Below the pieces are notes generated by a model that was not told the DNA's origin, ran no database searches, and saw only the letters and a list, made by a program, of their open reading frames with translations. From contig CABUPU010000002.1 of NCBI GenBank assembly GCA_902493595.1, positions 105,079 through 169,078 on the forward strand: DNA of 64,000 nt, in the 5' to 3' direction. A program made the translations under genes and the position numbers. Source of the DNA: an uncultured Mycoplasma sp. (GTDB lineage Bacteria; Bacillota_I; Bacilli_A; RF39; UBA660). Shown in pieces: positions 54,614 to 62,994 of this stretch; the stretch's first letter is position 1, and each line of letters opens with the position of its first letter.

Positions 54614-54742
54614 ATCTTATACATTTGAGAAAAAACACCCTCGTATTTACGTTACTTACTATTAAATAATACCACTAAAAATGGATTTTGACTAGACTAA
54701 ACAACGTAAAAAGGACAACAAATTTTCTCAAATGTATAAGAT
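54614..54742. repeat. Putative invertible promoter between 20-bp inverted repeats
   Basis: Perfect inverted repeats at 54614-54633 (ATCTTATACATTTGAGAAAA) and 54723-54742 flank 89 bp. Inside, on the - strand, TAGTCA (54694-54689), 17 bases, TATTAT (54671-54666) point at the surface protein gene (start 54568). Inversion would point the promoter the other way, toward a terminator at 54813-54842. This is the layout of phase-variable promoters of gut bacteria. No invertase gene adjoins. Confidence 0.7.
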
Positions 54743-54812
54743 TTAAGAAAATACGAACGAGATAAATACTAAGAAAAATGATGTTCTTGGTATTTTTTAA
54801 TATATTAAAAAA

Positions 54813-54842
54813 ATTAACACCTTCATGTTAATTTTTTATTTT
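54813..54842. terminator. Bidirectional terminator
   Basis: TTAACA, loop CCTTCA, TGTTAA, then TTTTTTATTTTTTT on the + strand, and TTTTTTT on the - strand. Confidence 0.75.
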
Positions 54843-54853
54843 TTTAACAAATT

Positions 54854-55015
54854 CATGTCTAGTTTGACATGTTTTGTCGAAGCCCTCGCAATACAAAATA
54901 TATATGTATAATAACTACTTGAACGTGCTGAAAATGGCGTTACCTTCTTAATTTTTTCTAAAGGCAAACTATAATCACGTACTCCTAGATTTAAAAATTA
55001 ACGCAACCTCTATTT
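54854..55015. repeat. Repeated element, copy B (left end, ORF lost)
   Basis: It keeps the left end of the element at 5320: the CATGTC/GACATG hairpin, GTCGAAG, TCGCAA, TATGTATAATAA, TTGAACGTGC and AATGGCGTTACC. The peptide ORF and right end are missing; only AACGCAACC near 55000 recalls the interior. About 160 bp remain. The gap 54743-55104 holds nothing else that I can identify. Confidence 0.55.
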
Positions 55016-55064
55016 TTCAATAAAATTAAATACCTCAATTTATTAAAGTTTAACTAAATTTATC

Positions 55065-55087
55065 TAAAAACTACCATTTTGGTAGTT
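55065..55087 (-). terminator. Terminator of the ASCH/LysRS-like operon
   Basis: On the - strand ACTACC, loop AAAAT, GGTAGT, then TTTTAG. Confidence 0.7.
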
Positions 55088-55104
55088 ATGTTGGTAGTTA
55101 GAAG

Positions 55105-55461
55105 TTATTTTAAATATTCTATATGAATAGCATAAACGCCATTACTTCTTATTGCATCTTTATATCCATTTATGCTGTTAATTGATTTTATTCCTTCATC
55201 ATAATTGTCAGTTGATGATAATGTATATTTAGTTCCTTCTAACATCAATAGTTTTTCTATTGATTCATACCAATTTATTTCCTTAACTATACACTTTATT
55301 TTTTCTTTATCGTAAGAGATGAAGTTTATATAATCGTTTGGTTTTATAACAGAATAATCAAAATGCCCATTTCCATTTTTAGTGGCACGTATTTCAATTT
55401 TTTTCAGATTATTCTTTATTGCGTTAAATGCACGATTATTAATATTAAAAGTATATTCCAT
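55105..55461 (-). CDS. ASCH/PUA-like domain protein 1
   Basis: 118 residues, basically one domain. FNINNRAFNAIKNNLKKIEIRATKN (the strand-helix start with ExR), then KPNDYINFISYDKEKIKCIVKEI is typical of ASCH folds, which bind RNA or modified nucleosides; one member (YqfB) is an N4-acetylcytidine amidohydrolase. AAGGAG precedes ATG 55461, and its A overlaps the stop of the upstream gene. Last gene of a three-gene operon. Confidence 0.7.
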   Translation of the reverse strand: MEYTFNINNRAFNAIKNNLKKIEIRATKNGNGHFDYSVIKPNDYINFISYDKEKIKCIVKEINWYESIEKLLMLEGTKYTLSSTDNYDEGIKSINSINGYKDAIRSNGVYAIHIEYLK

Positions 55462-55874
55462 TAAATCAATCTCCTTACTTTTGAATTATTTAAGTACTTT
55501 GTTAAATTTGGATATCTTTCTTCATAAGCATACCCTTGTGGGGGCACAAAATTAAATTCATCCCTTAACTTTGATAAATTTATTGGTTCCTCTAAAATAT
55601 CAACGTGTTTTATTTCATACGCATATTTTGATTTCTTTAAGCCGTTATTAAAATCTAAATTTCCATAGCCTTCTTTTAATATTTTATTTGGATACACTAT
55701 AACATTACCTAATTCTATTATATATTTTAGAGCACAAGTGGGAACAGTTTCATAAACATATAAAATATCTATTTTTTGTTTAGGGTAATATTTTCTAAAT
55801 TCATAATTTTTTTCGCCAGTTTCAATCTTTTTTGTAAACTCTGGTTTTATGCTCAGGTAGATTCCTTTTTTCAT
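55461..55874 (-). CDS. ASCH-domain protein 2
   Basis: About 137 residues from ATG 55874 (AAGGAGTTTGAAG upstream). YLSIKPEFTKKIETGEKNYEFRK is a classic ASCH opening (SIKPEYA..I..G.K..EFR), followed by KIDILYVYETVPTCALKYIIELG. It differs from the third gene, so the two are not a fresh duplication. Its start lies inside the end of the LysRS-like gene (53-base overlap), implying tight co-expression. Confidence 0.75.
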   Translation of the reverse strand: MKKGIYLSIKPEFTKKIETGEKNYEFRKYYPKQKIDILYVYETVPTCALKYIIELGNVIVYPNKILKEGYGNLDFNNGLKKSKYAYEIKHVDILEEPINLSKLRDEFNFVPPQGYAYEERYPNLTKYLNNSKVRRLI

Positions 55875-56946
55875 ATTCTTCAAACTCCTTTTTAAAATAA
55901 TAAATAGAATAATTTCTAAATAATAAATATGGATTAGTTATCCAATTATTAGTTATTTTATGTATAACATCAAGTGCATATATTCCCTTTTCATTTTTTA
56001 AGAATTCATAATTAATCAAATAAGATGGTAAGTCACTATATGCGCCTTGTTTAACATATAAAGATTTTGATAATTTAGCTCCTGACCAGTCCAATACAAG
56101 CGGTGTATATAAAATTGCTGGTAATTTATTCACAGGGTAACCTAAAATTGCAGATGGTTTATACAATAATTCTTCTTGATAAAAACCGGCATAATCACTT
56201 CCTGTTATTCTCATTATCTGATAATCTTGTGTTAAATCTTCATTATGCATTCCATAAGCTATGGCTCTTACTAAATTCCTAACTGGGGTATTATATTCCA
56301 GTCTATCACTTTCATCTTTTATATCAGTTACAAATTTTCCATGTTCTGGACAATATGAATATATCTTATCACCATCGAATTTAGTTAATTTGCTATTTTT
56401 ATCTGCTAGTCCACAGCTTGGACAGGCAACCCTTATTCTTAAGTTACCATATTTAGGATCTAATATTGGCGCAATCACTTTCTTATTATCAATTATTTGC
56501 CTTACAATGTGATAAATGTATTTTTGTTTATTGAAGTTGCTTTGAAATCTAATCATATAATCAATTTTATCACTTTGTTTAAAAAATTCCAAAATTTCTA
56601 AATAATCATCAAAATTATTATCAATTTTTCCGGTATTTTTTAAACTTTTTTGATATTTAATGCCATTTATTTCAACTGTTTCACTAGGTGCTGTATCAAC
56701 AACTTCAAATAAGACAGAAACATCTAACTCTGGTTTTATTTCTTTCATCTTTTTTGCTAATGAAAAGGCTGTTGAAAACACAATTAAAGTTCCAAAATGA
56801 GGTGAACTGTTAGGTTGTGCCCCAATACTAATAACTATTTTATTTTTATTAAATTTATTTAATAAAAAATTAGCTATATCCTTTTCAAAAACATAAGATC
56901 CTCCACCTAAAGGGTTATAAACATTATCATCACATTCTATTATCAT
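55822..56946 (-). CDS. Class I LysRS-like aminoacyl-tRNA synthetase paralog
   Basis: 374 residues. HIGH-like motif PHFGT at 49-53, a zinc ribbon with CPSC (175-178) and CPEH (199-202), and KMSKS-like KLSKS at 291-295. These place it with class I synthetases, nearest in pattern to class I lysyl-tRNA synthetases, but the anticodon-binding domain is missing or reduced (only ~75 residues after KLSKS). Such stand-alone cores often aminoacylate something other than tRNA or act in defence or modification. TTGGAGG precedes ATG. The two ASCH genes follow in the operon. Confidence 0.7.
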   Translation of the reverse strand: MIIECDDNVYNPLGGGSYVFEKDIANFLLNKFNKNKIVISIGAQPNSSPHFGTLIVFSTAFSLAKKMKEIKPELDVSVLFEVVDTAPSETVEINGIKYQKSLKNTGKIDNNFDDYLEILEFFKQSDKIDYMIRFQSNFNKQKYIYHIVRQIIDNKKVIAPILDPKYGNLRIRVACPSCGLADKNSKLTKFDGDKIYSYCPEHGKFVTDIKDESDRLEYNTPVRNLVRAIAYGMHNEDLTQDYQIMRITGSDYAGFYQEELLYKPSAILGYPVNKLPAILYTPLVLDWSGAKLSKSLYVKQGAYSDLPSYLINYEFLKNEKGIYALDVIHKITNNWITNPYLLFRNYSIYYFKKEFEEYEKRNLPEHKTRVYKKD

Positions 56947-57159
56947 TACAAAACCTCCAATAAGTTTACTATATTATATCATAAATTCTTAAATTTGGTT
57001 TATTTTTCCACATTTTTGTATAAATTTACTGTCTTTAACTACCCATAAAAATATTATTTTTTAAATTTATTTTAACAATTTTAAACTTTTAAAATTTTTA
57101 TCATATATAATTTTTATCATATATATTTAATCACTATAAACAAAAACGAGAGCTTTCGC

Positions 57160-57445
57160 TCTCTTCAGAGGGTTTTGGTGCACCAAGATTTTTCACTAGA
57201 TGAAAGGAGTAATGTAAATGAACAAAAAGAACCTCTAAAGAGTAGTAATTTTGATTATCATTTTATTATTCTGAAATAGCTACCCAGAATATATAAAACG
57301 CGCCGTCCAGATTATAATAAAAATCATTATGTGGTTATACCATGTTTTGAAATCTATTATAGCCGGATAGCGCTATCACCTTGTTGGTAACATGAATTTC
57401 CTTCACGTTCCTATATACAATATAACATTTATTAATATACTTATG
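57160..57445. repeat. Repeated element, copy C (interior and right end)
   Basis: It matches copy A from CAGAGGGTTTTGG (57165) through the ribosome binding site, a broken peptide ORF, GGATAGCGCT, GGTAAC and CACGTTCC, to AATATAACATTTATT and TTATGCAAG at the right edge. The left end is replaced by a GAGAGC/GCTCTC hairpin (57148-57163). With copy B it brackets the LysRS-like/ASCH operon. The rest of 56947-57614 holds an AT-rich promoter region (TATAAT upstream of the operon), a doubled TTTTTATCATATATA and a terminator. Confidence 0.6.
57218..57370 (+). pseudogene. Decayed copy of the element's hydrophobic peptide
   Basis: AAAGGAG precedes ATG 57218. In frame it aligns with the 5482 peptide (KKN.., VVILIIILLF, YIKRAVQIIIKIIM, LKSIIAG), but there are stops after codon 6 and about codon 18. 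The downstream stop aligns with that of copy A. Confidence 0.6.
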
Positions 57446-57524
57446 CAAGTACTTGGGCTTGTATTTTTTCATTTAATGAATTTAAATATTCAAAGATTAT
57501 TTTTTAATAAGTGATTATAATCAT

Positions 57525-57551
57525 AAAAAAAGAGTTTACATGTGTAAACTC
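57525..57551 (-). terminator. Terminator of spoIVB
   Basis: On the - strand GAGTTTACA, CA, TGTAAACTC, then TTTTTTT. Confidence 0.85.
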
Positions 57552-57614
57552 ATCTATGTCAAGAAAACAAAATGTTTTCTAAAATTATTATATGACTATT
57601 AAATAATTATATAC

Positions 57615-58574
57615 CTATCTTTCTCCCTCTTCGAGCATTCTTTGAATAAATATACCATAACCTGAATAAGGATTATCAACAATTACATGAGTAAGAGCAC
57701 CGACTACTTCTTCATTTTGAATAATTGGTGAACCACTCATACCTTGAATAACTCCTCCAGTAAGGGAAATTAATCTATCATCATTTATTTTAAAAGTAAT
57801 ATTTTTTATATCACTTGTTTCATTTATTTTAGTTATTTCAATATTAAACTGTTCTTCATTATTACCATTTAAAACTGTTTTAATTACAGCACTACCTATT
57901 TTAGCGTTACCAACTTTCATTAAATTATTTGAATCAACTTTATCATTATAAATACCAAAAATACCATATTTTGTATTCTTAACAATATTACCCAATTCAT
58001 AATTATAATTAAATTTAGCTATTTTACTTCCTGGAGTACCTATGATGCTTTTTTCAATACCTGTAACAAAACTACTGAAAATTGTACCATCTTTTATTTC
58101 AACTCTTTGATTAGTGTTACTTTCTACAATTTCATGACCTAAAGCACCAAAAATCATAGTGTTCGGATCAATATAGGAAAGTGTACCTATTCCCATTATA
58201 GAGCTTTTAACAAAAAGACCAGTTTTAATTACACCATCAACGCTAATTAATTCAAGCTTAGAGGTTTTTTCTATACCTTTTCTAATATATGTAACTGTTA
58301 CATAATCATCGCCAATAAATTTTTCAATTGCATTAGATAGGCTTTGTACATCAGATACCTCAATGTCATTAACTTTGATAATATAATCACCATTTGCTAA
58401 ATTAGGGTTTCCCTTATTATATTTACCATTTACTTTATAAAATCCAATTACCATAACACCTTTTGTATCAACTTTAATACCTAAAGTTTTACCTCCTAAA
58501 GCTACATAATCAGAATAAGCAAATACCCAAAATGGAACTATTAAAATAAATAAAAACAATAATAATTTCTTCAT
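57615..58574 (-). CDS. spoIVB: SpoIVB peptidase (S55)
   Basis: 319 residues: signal peptide (KKLLLFLFILIVPFWVFA), PDZ domain (ANGDYIIKVNDIEVSDVQSL), and S55 peptidase with GTLSYIDPNTMIFGALGHEI (His) and GGVIQGMSGSPIIQNEEVVG (Ser). SpoIVB is secreted by the forespore and triggers sigma-K processing in Bacillus. Catalytic residues are intact. It is shorter than the Bacillus protein by about 100 residues, mainly at the N-terminus. Confidence 0.92.
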   Translation of the reverse strand: MKKLLLFLFILIVPFWVFAYSDYVALGGKTLGIKVDTKGVMVIGFYKVNGKYNKGNPNLANGDYIIKVNDIEVSDVQSLSNAIEKFIGDDYVTVTYIRKGIEKTSKLELISVDGVIKTGLFVKSSIMGIGTLSYIDPNTMIFGALGHEIVESNTNQRVEIKDGTIFSSFVTGIEKSIIGTPGSKIAKFNYNYELGNIVKNTKYGIFGIYNDKVDSNNLMKVGNAKIGSAVIKTVLNGNNEEQFNIEITKINETSDIKNITFKINDDRLISLTGGVIQGMSGSPIIQNEEVVGALTHVIVDNPYSGYGIFIQRMLEEGER

Positions 58575-58631
58575 AATATCACACTATTATTATGGAAAAA
58601 ATTTAAAAAAATATATTAACACTTTTTACCA

Positions 58632-60500
58632 TTAAAAGTTAATAATATATTTTCTTGTAAAAACATCAGTAATATTGTTTGCCTCATATCTTTCATTATA
58701 TAAAGCAATAAGTTCTTCATTATCTTCGAAAAGCATTTTTAAAAGAACGTCTTTTCTTGCTTCTTTTGAGGCATTACTTAAAAGTAAATTAATTGGTACA
58801 TATCTTTCATCAAATTTATTTATGTATGCATACTTTTTCGCGGCCATACAAAGTTTGATAATTAATGTAATATTTAAAAGAACTTCATCATAACTTATTT
58901 CCCCATTTGGGAACCTAAATTCAATAGTATTTTTTTTCTTACTTTGAGCATTTTTAATATTAATGTCAAAATATCTATCATCTTGAACTTTTTTCATTTT
59001 ATTAACAAAATCATTTAATTTATCTTTGTCTTCGAATTTATGCGTGGCAATTGCTAAATATAAGTTATTTGATATAGGTTTCGCATATGATTTTAATTTA
59101 GGTCTTTCCTTACTACCTTTTCTATTACAAATATCATAAAAGATATCTTGAGTATTAGTATAAATCATATAAAGCATTTCTAACTCTTTAACATCTTTAA
59201 AATAATCAAATCCAATATGAATATGTCCACCACAAGAGTTTGTAATAACAAAACCATTATTTTCCATAAAATCACATACAAATTTTAAATTGGCTAAATC
59301 ATCTTTAGTATAGTGTAGTATTGGAGATACTATTTCTACACCATCATCGATTGATGAATCGCCCTTAACTTTCCAAGAATAATTAAATTTATCTAAAGTT
59401 TTAATTAATATGCTATCCTTATGTGATGATTCAAGTTCCACCACAAAAGATATTTTAGCATCGATACCTTTATACATTTTAATATCAGTTGCCGTTTTAA
59501 CTTCACCATTTGATGAAGCTACTTTTTTAACTAAACAATTTGGTAAAAGTTCAAAAGCCTCTTTTTTTAAACTTTCCTCCGGACTTTTAAGGATTTTAAC
59601 TAAAATATCCATTTTATCCTTATCACTCATATAATTTTCATATTGTCTATAATATTTCATTACTAAAGTGCTACCTTTATTATATTTTAAAACATCTATT
59701 TTATCTTCAATAGAAAGCATCTGAAAAAATCTATCAAAAATACTTTCATCATTAATAGTTTTTAAAATAGGTTTAACAAGGATATTTTTATCTAAAAATT
59801 TTTTAATTTCATCTTCACTCATATGTGCTACAAGGCCTATCTGATAGCTTTCATTTAATTTTAAAACATAACTTTCAACCATGTCAAAGCTTTTAAAAGT
59901 CGAAAGGATTTCATATATTTCGCTATCCATATTAATATCTTTTATAAGCCTTAGTTTATTTTCATCTTTATTTAAATTACGAATTATTCTAGTTTTTTTA
60001 GAATCATTTAAATGTTTTTTTATTTGTTCATATTTGATTATCACAAAATCATCATCACTAATATGTGACAAAAGTAAATATTTTTCATCATCATTTAAAA
60101 TGTCATATAAAAGTTCATATTTTGATGGATCTTCTAAAGTAATTTTAATATCGGAAATTCTAATATTAATATTGTCCTTTAAAACTTTATGATTTAATAA
60201 TAATTTTAATTTGCCAAAATCACTAGACATATTATTAACTATATCAACATATGTAAAACCATTAAATTTACTAAGAAGTTTTTTATTAATTAATCCAAGT
60301 TTAAATTTATCAGATAATTTTTTTGATTGTAATAAAAAACTATATTCCTCAGCTTTATTTAAATAAAATTTTGTATTTTGATACTTATCTTTAAGCTTTT
60401 TAGGTAAAAGATTACTTCCAAGTACAGATAAAATATTAAAACCTATTGGTGCTACTCCCACAAGGACTGAAATAACAACAACTAACATAACTACAAACAT
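58632..60500 (-). CDS. Membrane-anchored amidoligase-like protein
   Basis: About 622 residues from ATG 60500 (GAGGGGG upstream). N-terminal membrane span (FVVMLVVVISVLVGVAPIGF), a long helical repeat-like region (about 60-340), then an amidoligase (COOH-NH2 ligase, glutamine synthetase-like fold) domain: KISFVVELESSHKD, DDGVEIVSPILHYT, TNSCGGHIHIGFDYF and TIEFRFPNGEISYDE. The family is proposed to form amide bonds on peptides or cell-wall components. The membrane anchor and helical region are unusual. It lies directly upstream of spoIVB on the same strand. Confidence 0.8.
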   Translation of the reverse strand: MFVVMLVVVISVLVGVAPIGFNILSVLGSNLLPKKLKDKYQNTKFYLNKAEEYSFLLQSKKLSDKFKLGLINKKLLSKFNGFTYVDIVNNMSSDFGKLKLLLNHKVLKDNINIRISDIKITLEDPSKYELLYDILNDDEKYLLLSHISDDDFVIIKYEQIKKHLNDSKKTRIIRNLNKDENKLRLIKDINMDSEIYEILSTFKSFDMVESYVLKLNESYQIGLVAHMSEDEIKKFLDKNILVKPILKTINDESIFDRFFQMLSIEDKIDVLKYNKGSTLVMKYYRQYENYMSDKDKMDILVKILKSPEESLKKEAFELLPNCLVKKVASSNGEVKTATDIKMYKGIDAKISFVVELESSHKDSILIKTLDKFNYSWKVKGDSSIDDGVEIVSPILHYTKDDLANLKFVCDFMENNGFVITNSCGGHIHIGFDYFKDVKELEMLYMIYTNTQDIFYDICNRKGSKERPKLKSYAKPISNNLYLAIATHKFEDKDKLNDFVNKMKKVQDDRYFDINIKNAQSKKKNTIEFRFPNGEISYDEVLLNITLIIKLCMAAKKYAYINKFDERYVPINLLLSNASKEARKDVLLKMLFEDNEELIALYNERYEANNITDVFTRKYIINF

Positions 60501-60526
60501 ATTTACCCCCTCAATAACCAATCTAT

Positions 60527-60554
60527 ATTATATATATTTATAAATTTATGTCAA
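60527..60554 (-). promoter_or_regulatory. Promoter of the amidoligase gene
   Basis: On the - strand TTGACA (60554-60549), 16 bases, TATAAT (60532-60527). Confidence 0.75.
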
Positions 60555-60578
60555 GAAAAAATGCTAATAAATAGCATT
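60555..60578 (-). terminator. Terminator of the nusB-xseA-xseB operon
   Basis: On the - strand AATGCTA, loop, TAGCATT, then TTTTC; it lies right before the next promoter. Confidence 0.75.
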
Positions 60579-60798
60579 AACCTTCTTTTATATCTAAATC
60601 TTTTAGTTCACCACTTTCAGTTAAAACTTTATTAACTGCAGCCGTGGCATTTTTAATTTTATCTGAACAAAACTTTGCAAGACTCATTGCTTCACTATAT
60701 TTTTTAATAGCATTATCAAGATCTACATTTCCAGATTCAAGTTCTTTAACTATTTGCTCTAAATTACTTAAAGCTTCCTCAAAAGTTTTATTTTCCAT
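60577..60798 (-). CDS. xseB: Exodeoxyribonuclease VII small subunit
   Basis: 73 residues: FEEALSNLEQIVKELESGNVDLDNAIKKYSEA, the full XseB signature. It overlaps the xseA end by 11 bases and forms the helical cover of exonuclease VII. Confidence 0.96.
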   Translation of the reverse strand: MENKTFEEALSNLEQIVKELESGNVDLDNAIKKYSEAMSLAKFCSDKIKNATAAVNKVLTESGELKDLDIKEG

Positions 60799-62059
60799 CT
60801 TTTACCTCCATAACTTTTGCATTAATTTTACCTTTTGCAAGGATAATATCTACATTATCACCTTTTTTGATATCCTTTACATTCTTAATAACCAAATCAT
60901 TGCTTTTTACAATACTATATCCTTTATCTAAAATGCTTAATGGATTAAGTAATGATAAACTTTTTATAAGCATATCTAGCTTATTAGCACTTTTATCAAA
61001 TAACATTGTTGGATTATTTAACACATAACTAGAAACTGCTCTCACATATAAATGTGATTTTTTAGTAACAATATTATCTATATTTATTTTTAAATTATCT
61101 ATTAAATTATCAAGTTTTTGTTCTTTAATTTCATACATTGAATATGGATTTTTTAAAATATAACTTCTTTTAAATCTTTCAAGCATAACAAATTTTTGAT
61201 TAACCATATTCTTAATTGTTTTGGTCGATCTAATAACAAGATTATTAATAAGTATTTGTGTATCTAGTATAGTGGGAACACACATTTCTGCCGCTCCAGT
61301 TGGTGTTGGTGCTCGAAGGTCTGCGACAAAATCAGCAATAGTAAAATCTATTTCATGGCCAACAGCACTTATAATGGGCGTATTACATTCATAAATAGCT
61401 CTTGCAACTATTTCTTCATTAAAAGCCCATAAATCTTCGATTGAACCTCCACCACGGCCTACGATAATTGTATCTAAATTAAATGTGTCAGCCTTTTTTA
61501 TTTGATTAACAATATTATATTTAGCATCGGGTCCCTGTACTAAACTTGGAAACAAAATAACCTGACAAATTGGAAATCTTCGTTTAATCGTAGAAACAAT
61601 ATCCTTAATTGCGGCTCCAGTATCAGCGGTAATAACACCAACTTTCATGGGATATTTAGGAATTCTTTTTTTATGTTCTGGATTAAATAATCCCTCAGCG
61701 GCAAGTTTTTTCTTTAGTTTTTCATATTCCACAAAAAGTCTTCCTATGCCATCTAAACTCATTTTTTCTACATATATTTGATAACTTCCCGAAGCTGGAT
61801 AGCATGAAACTCTTCCCTCAATTAAAACCTGGTTTCCATCCTCAGGTACAAAATCAAGGTCTTTCGCATTCGAGGCAAACATTACTGCATTAATTCGAGA
61901 GCTATCATCTTTTAAAGTAAAATATAAATGCCCTCTTGTGTGATTTTTAAAGTTAGATATTTCACCTTTTATATATACTTTATTCAAAAAATAGTCTTTA
62001 TCAATAAGACTTTTTATATAATTATTAACTTCACTTATATTTAAATAATTGTATTCCAT
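60788..62059 (-). CDS. xseA: Exodeoxyribonuclease VII large subunit
   Basis: 423 residues. N-terminal OB fold (VYIKGEISNFKNHTRGHLYFTLKD), catalytic domain with VGVITADTGAAIKDI, DTIIVGRGGGSIEDLWAFNEE and PIISAVGHEIDFTIADFVADLRAPTP, then long coiled coil and the C-terminal GYSIV segment. It degrades single-stranded DNA with XseB. Start overlaps the nusB stop by one base. Confidence 0.96.
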   Translation of the reverse strand: MEYNYLNISEVNNYIKSLIDKDYFLNKVYIKGEISNFKNHTRGHLYFTLKDDSSRINAVMFASNAKDLDFVPEDGNQVLIEGRVSCYPASGSYQIYVEKMSLDGIGRLFVEYEKLKKKLAAEGLFNPEHKKRIPKYPMKVGVITADTGAAIKDIVSTIKRRFPICQVILFPSLVQGPDAKYNIVNQIKKADTFNLDTIIVGRGGGSIEDLWAFNEEIVARAIYECNTPIISAVGHEIDFTIADFVADLRAPTPTGAAEMCVPTILDTQILINNLVIRSTKTIKNMVNQKFVMLERFKRSYILKNPYSMYEIKEQKLDNLIDNLKINIDNIVTKKSHLYVRAVSSYVLNNPTMLFDKSANKLDMLIKSLSLLNPLSILDKGYSIVKSNDLVIKNVKDIKKGDNVDIILAKGKINAKVMEVKDGK

Positions 62060-62457
62060 TATTTTTCCTTAATTATTTTATCTAAAACAGCATTAATAAT
62101 TTTTCGTACATTATCATCACTATATTTTTTAGAAAGTTCTATTGCTTCATTAATTACGACTACATCAGGCGTATCTGTATACATTAGTTCATATATTGCC
62201 ATTCTAAGAATTGCAGCACCAGTTTTATCAATTCTATCTATTGTCCAATCATTCATATATTTATTAGCAAGCTTATCTATTTGATCTTTATACGTTACGC
62301 AACCATAAACAATCTGTTTTACAAATTCATTATCTATTTCAACATTAGCTTTAATAGTATCATCTATACTAACATTAATCTTTTGATCCTTTGCAATATC
62401 AAGTTGATATAAAATAATCATTATTTTTTCTCTTAATACACTTCTTCTCAATTCCAT
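62059..62457 (-). CDS. nusB: Transcription antitermination factor NusB
   Basis: 132 residues, all helical: RREKIMIILYQLD-like start (LREKIMIILYQLDIA), LANKYMNDWTIDRIDKTGAAILRMAIYEL, VVINEAIELSKKYSDD. It acts in rRNA antitermination and processing. First gene of the nusB-xseA-xseB operon, with GGGAGTAAG before the ATG. Confidence 0.95.
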   Translation of the reverse strand: MELRRSVLREKIMIILYQLDIAKDQKINVSIDDTIKANVEIDNEFVKQIVYGCVTYKDQIDKLANKYMNDWTIDRIDKTGAAILRMAIYELMYTDTPDVVVINEAIELSKKYSDDNVRKIINAVLDKIIKEK

Positions 62458-62510
62458 ACTTACTCCCTCACATACATAAAATTATAACACATATTCATTT
62501 ATAATAAAAT

Positions 62511-62543
62511 AAAAAAAGAATGAAAAAATTCATTTTCATTCTT
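62511..62543 (-). terminator. Terminator between the lipoprotein gene and nusB
   Basis: On the - strand AAGAATGAAAA pairs with TTTTCATTCTT, then T-rich sequence. It overlaps the lipoprotein stop. Confidence 0.8.
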
Positions 62544-62994
62544 TGTCTAATTTACACTCTTTTGTATATTTCATGTGATATATATATTTAATATCATCTT
62601 TAGTGGTTTCCATTGTAAAGTCAAGAATTTTATCTTTTTCATACATATATAATGTAAAATATTCATCTAATACATCATTGCTTTCAATTTCTAATCTATT
62701 ATTGTTAATTTTATAATTTAGCGTTTCACATTTAGGTATATCTACATCATAATAACAATATTCTAAATTATTTTCATAAAAATTTATTGTTCTTGGATCA
62801 TCACCATCATATAAAAGCTGCTTCCCCAAATAAGCATCAGCTTTATTAAATTTCCAACAACCATAGATATTTTCTTTTTTAATATTTTCAGAATTATTAT
62901 ATATAGTTCTTTCCAGTATTTTTATATCATCTTCTTTTTTACCACAGCCACATAAAGTTAAACATATTACTATTACAAATATTACTTTTTTCAT
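62536..62994 (-). CDS. Small lipoprotein of unknown function
   Basis: About 152 residues from ATG 62994 with a lipobox (LTLCGC). The mature part is a beta-rich domain (IYGCWKFNKADAYLG, INFYENNLEYCYYDV, YKINNNRLEI, IKYIYHMKY) resembling lipocalin-like or DUF-type secreted domains. Its ATG overlaps the stop of the upstream surface protein, so they are co-expressed. Confidence 0.7.
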   Translation of the reverse strand: MKKVIFVIVICLTLCGCGKKEDDIKILERTIYNNSENIKKENIYGCWKFNKADAYLGKQLLYDGDDPRTINFYENNLEYCYYDVDIPKCETLNYKINNNRLEIESNDVLDEYFTLYMYEKDKILDFTMETTKDDIKYIYHMKYTKECKLDKE

